Shown here: piece by piece, positions 63,233 through 64,000 of the stretch
How the letters are laid out: each line of letters opens with the position of its first letter
Position numbering within the stretch: position 1 is the stretch's first letter
Source: Hydrogenophilales bacterium
Lineage (GTDB): Bacteria > Pseudomonadota > Gammaproteobacteria > Burkholderiales > Eutrophovitaceae
Direction of reading: 5' to 3'
Assembly (NCBI GenBank): GCA_902627495.1
Contig: CACOJS010000004.1
Span: 81,780 to 145,779, forward strand
DNA: 64,000 nt
Notes under the pieces: generated by a model
What the model was told of the DNA's origin: nothing
What the model saw: the letters and a program-made list of their open reading frames with translations, nothing else
Databases searched by the model: none
Position numbers and translations under genes: made by a program

Positions 63233-64000
63233 ATGACAAGAACACCTATAATACCAATCAAAGCATTCAATGATAATTATATTTGGTGCCTCAGAGATGG
63301 TAAAAATGCACTTGTAGTCGACCCGGGAGATGCCAGACCGGTACTAGACTATCTTTCTCAGGAGGGACTGGACTTAGTTGCGATACTGATAACACATCAT
63401 CACCCTGATCACGTAGGAGGTAATGAAACCCTTCTATCTAAATTTAAAATACCAGTTTACGGACCGAAGAAAGAAAAGATCCCGGGGATAAGTCAGAAAC
63501 TGTCTGAGGGTGATGTGGTTCAAATCAAAGAACTACAGCAAACTTTCACAATCATTGACATACCGGGTCACACTCTCGGACACATTGGTTATTACAATAA
63601 ATCCGTTCTACTTTGTGGGGATACATTATTTTCCTGCGGTTGCGGGAGACTTTTTGAGGGAACTCCAAAACAAATGTATGATTCTTTGAGAAAAATTGCT
63701 GAGCTTCCAGATGATATACTGATTTATTGTACGCATGAATACACAGAATCCAATATAAAATTTGCTTTAAATGTTGAGCCCCAGAACAAAGAGCTTATTC
63801 AGTTACGAGATCGGGTGAGACATATACGAGAAAAAGGTCTTCCTTCATTACCTGTAACCCTCAAACAGGAAAAAGATACAAATCCTTTCCTCCGTGTACA
63901 TCTTCCCTCAGTAGCAAAATCAACTATGATAGATGGACAATCAAAACAATCTAGCCCGGTTGATGTTTTTACGTATCTTAGAAAGTGGAAAGATTCCTTT
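63233..64000 (+). CDS. gloB: Hydroxyacylglutathione hydrolase (glyoxalase II), 3' end cut
   Basis: 256 codons in frame to the right edge with no stop, so the gene is missing at most its last few residues. The metallo-beta-lactamase fold is plain: FNDNYIWCLRDG start, THHHPDHVGG (dinuclear zinc site), IPGHTLGHIGYY, and LLCGDTLFSCGCGRLFEGTPKQM, then HEYTESNIKFAL. It hydrolyses S-lactoylglutathione. Divergent from the methyltransferase gene. Confidence 0.95.
   Translation, partial: MTRTPIIPIKAFNDNYIWCLRDGKNALVVDPGDARPVLDYLSQEGLDLVAILITHHHPDHVGGNETLLSKFKIPVYGPKKEKIPGISQKLSEGDVVQIKELQQTFTIIDIPGHTLGHIGYYNKSVLLCGDTLFSCGCGRLFEGTPKQMYDSLRKIAELPDDILIYCTHEYTESNIKFALNVEPQNKELIQLRDRVRHIREKGLPSLPVTLKQEKDTNPFLRVHLPSVAKSTMIDGQSKQSSPVDVFTYLRKWKDSF

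Overview
The window looks like chromosome of an uncultivated, AT-rich marine gammaproteobacterium; no species can be named from sequence alone. The evidence is a DksA with the gammaproteobacterial zinc finger and DxxDxA tip, HtpX, TrmL, tRNAs with encoded CCA in the order Pro-Arg-His and Ala-Glu, and the gloB / methyltransferase / rnhA / dnaQ block. No phage, insertion sequence, rRNA or CRISPR array was seen.

Layout. 1-3430: a cut-off gene, a DUF3429 membrane protein and small secreted proteins. 3565-15570: a surface-glycan locus in two divergent arms. The minus arm (radical SAM/B12 protein, HddA-like sugar kinase, two-subunit TPP enzyme, PLP 3-dehydratase-like enzyme with His in place of the PLP lysine, HddC-like nucleotidyltransferase) reads as synthesis of an unusual, probably branched deoxy sugar. 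The plus arm (SDR epimerase, glycosyltransferase, Wzm/Wzt-type ABC exporter, second glycosyltransferase) would assemble and export the glycan. 15600-18061: an IbpA heat-shock gene with a sigma32-type promoter and ROSE-like leader, a secreted unknown and a TPR-methyltransferase fusion.

18114-33024: catabolic genes in several operons: M20 amidohydrolase, VOC protein, four enoyl-CoA hydratases/isomerases counted across the region (three here plus the one at 30396), dienelactone hydrolase, Baeyer-Villiger monooxygenase, aldo/keto reductase, acetolactate-synthase-like TPP enzyme, two CaiB/BaiF CoA-transferases and a GST, interrupted by a dockerin-loop/TolA-like membrane protein and trmL. 33025-41562: glpK, GMC oxidoreductase, HtrA-like protease and a run of small envelope proteins, including an entericidin-like lipoprotein at 33598-33732. 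41212-49331: a large PKD-repeat metalloprotease lipoprotein with a small secreted partner, a TonB-dependent receptor and an enolase-superfamily dehydratase.

49423-64000: mostly housekeeping. htpX lies directly behind a tRNA Pro-Arg-His operon, followed by dksA, a radical SAM protein, a dihydroorotase-like amidohydrolase, hisI, tRNA-Glu/Ala with their own promoter, gltX, a small catabolic group (MhpD-like hydratase, acyl-CoA ligase, SMP-30-like protein), glutamate dehydrogenase, a thermonuclease-like protein, dnaQ, rnhA, a methyltransferase and gloB, which runs off the right edge. The most novel part is the sugar pathway at 3565-10145. All assignments come from reading motifs and family resemblance; no searches were run.
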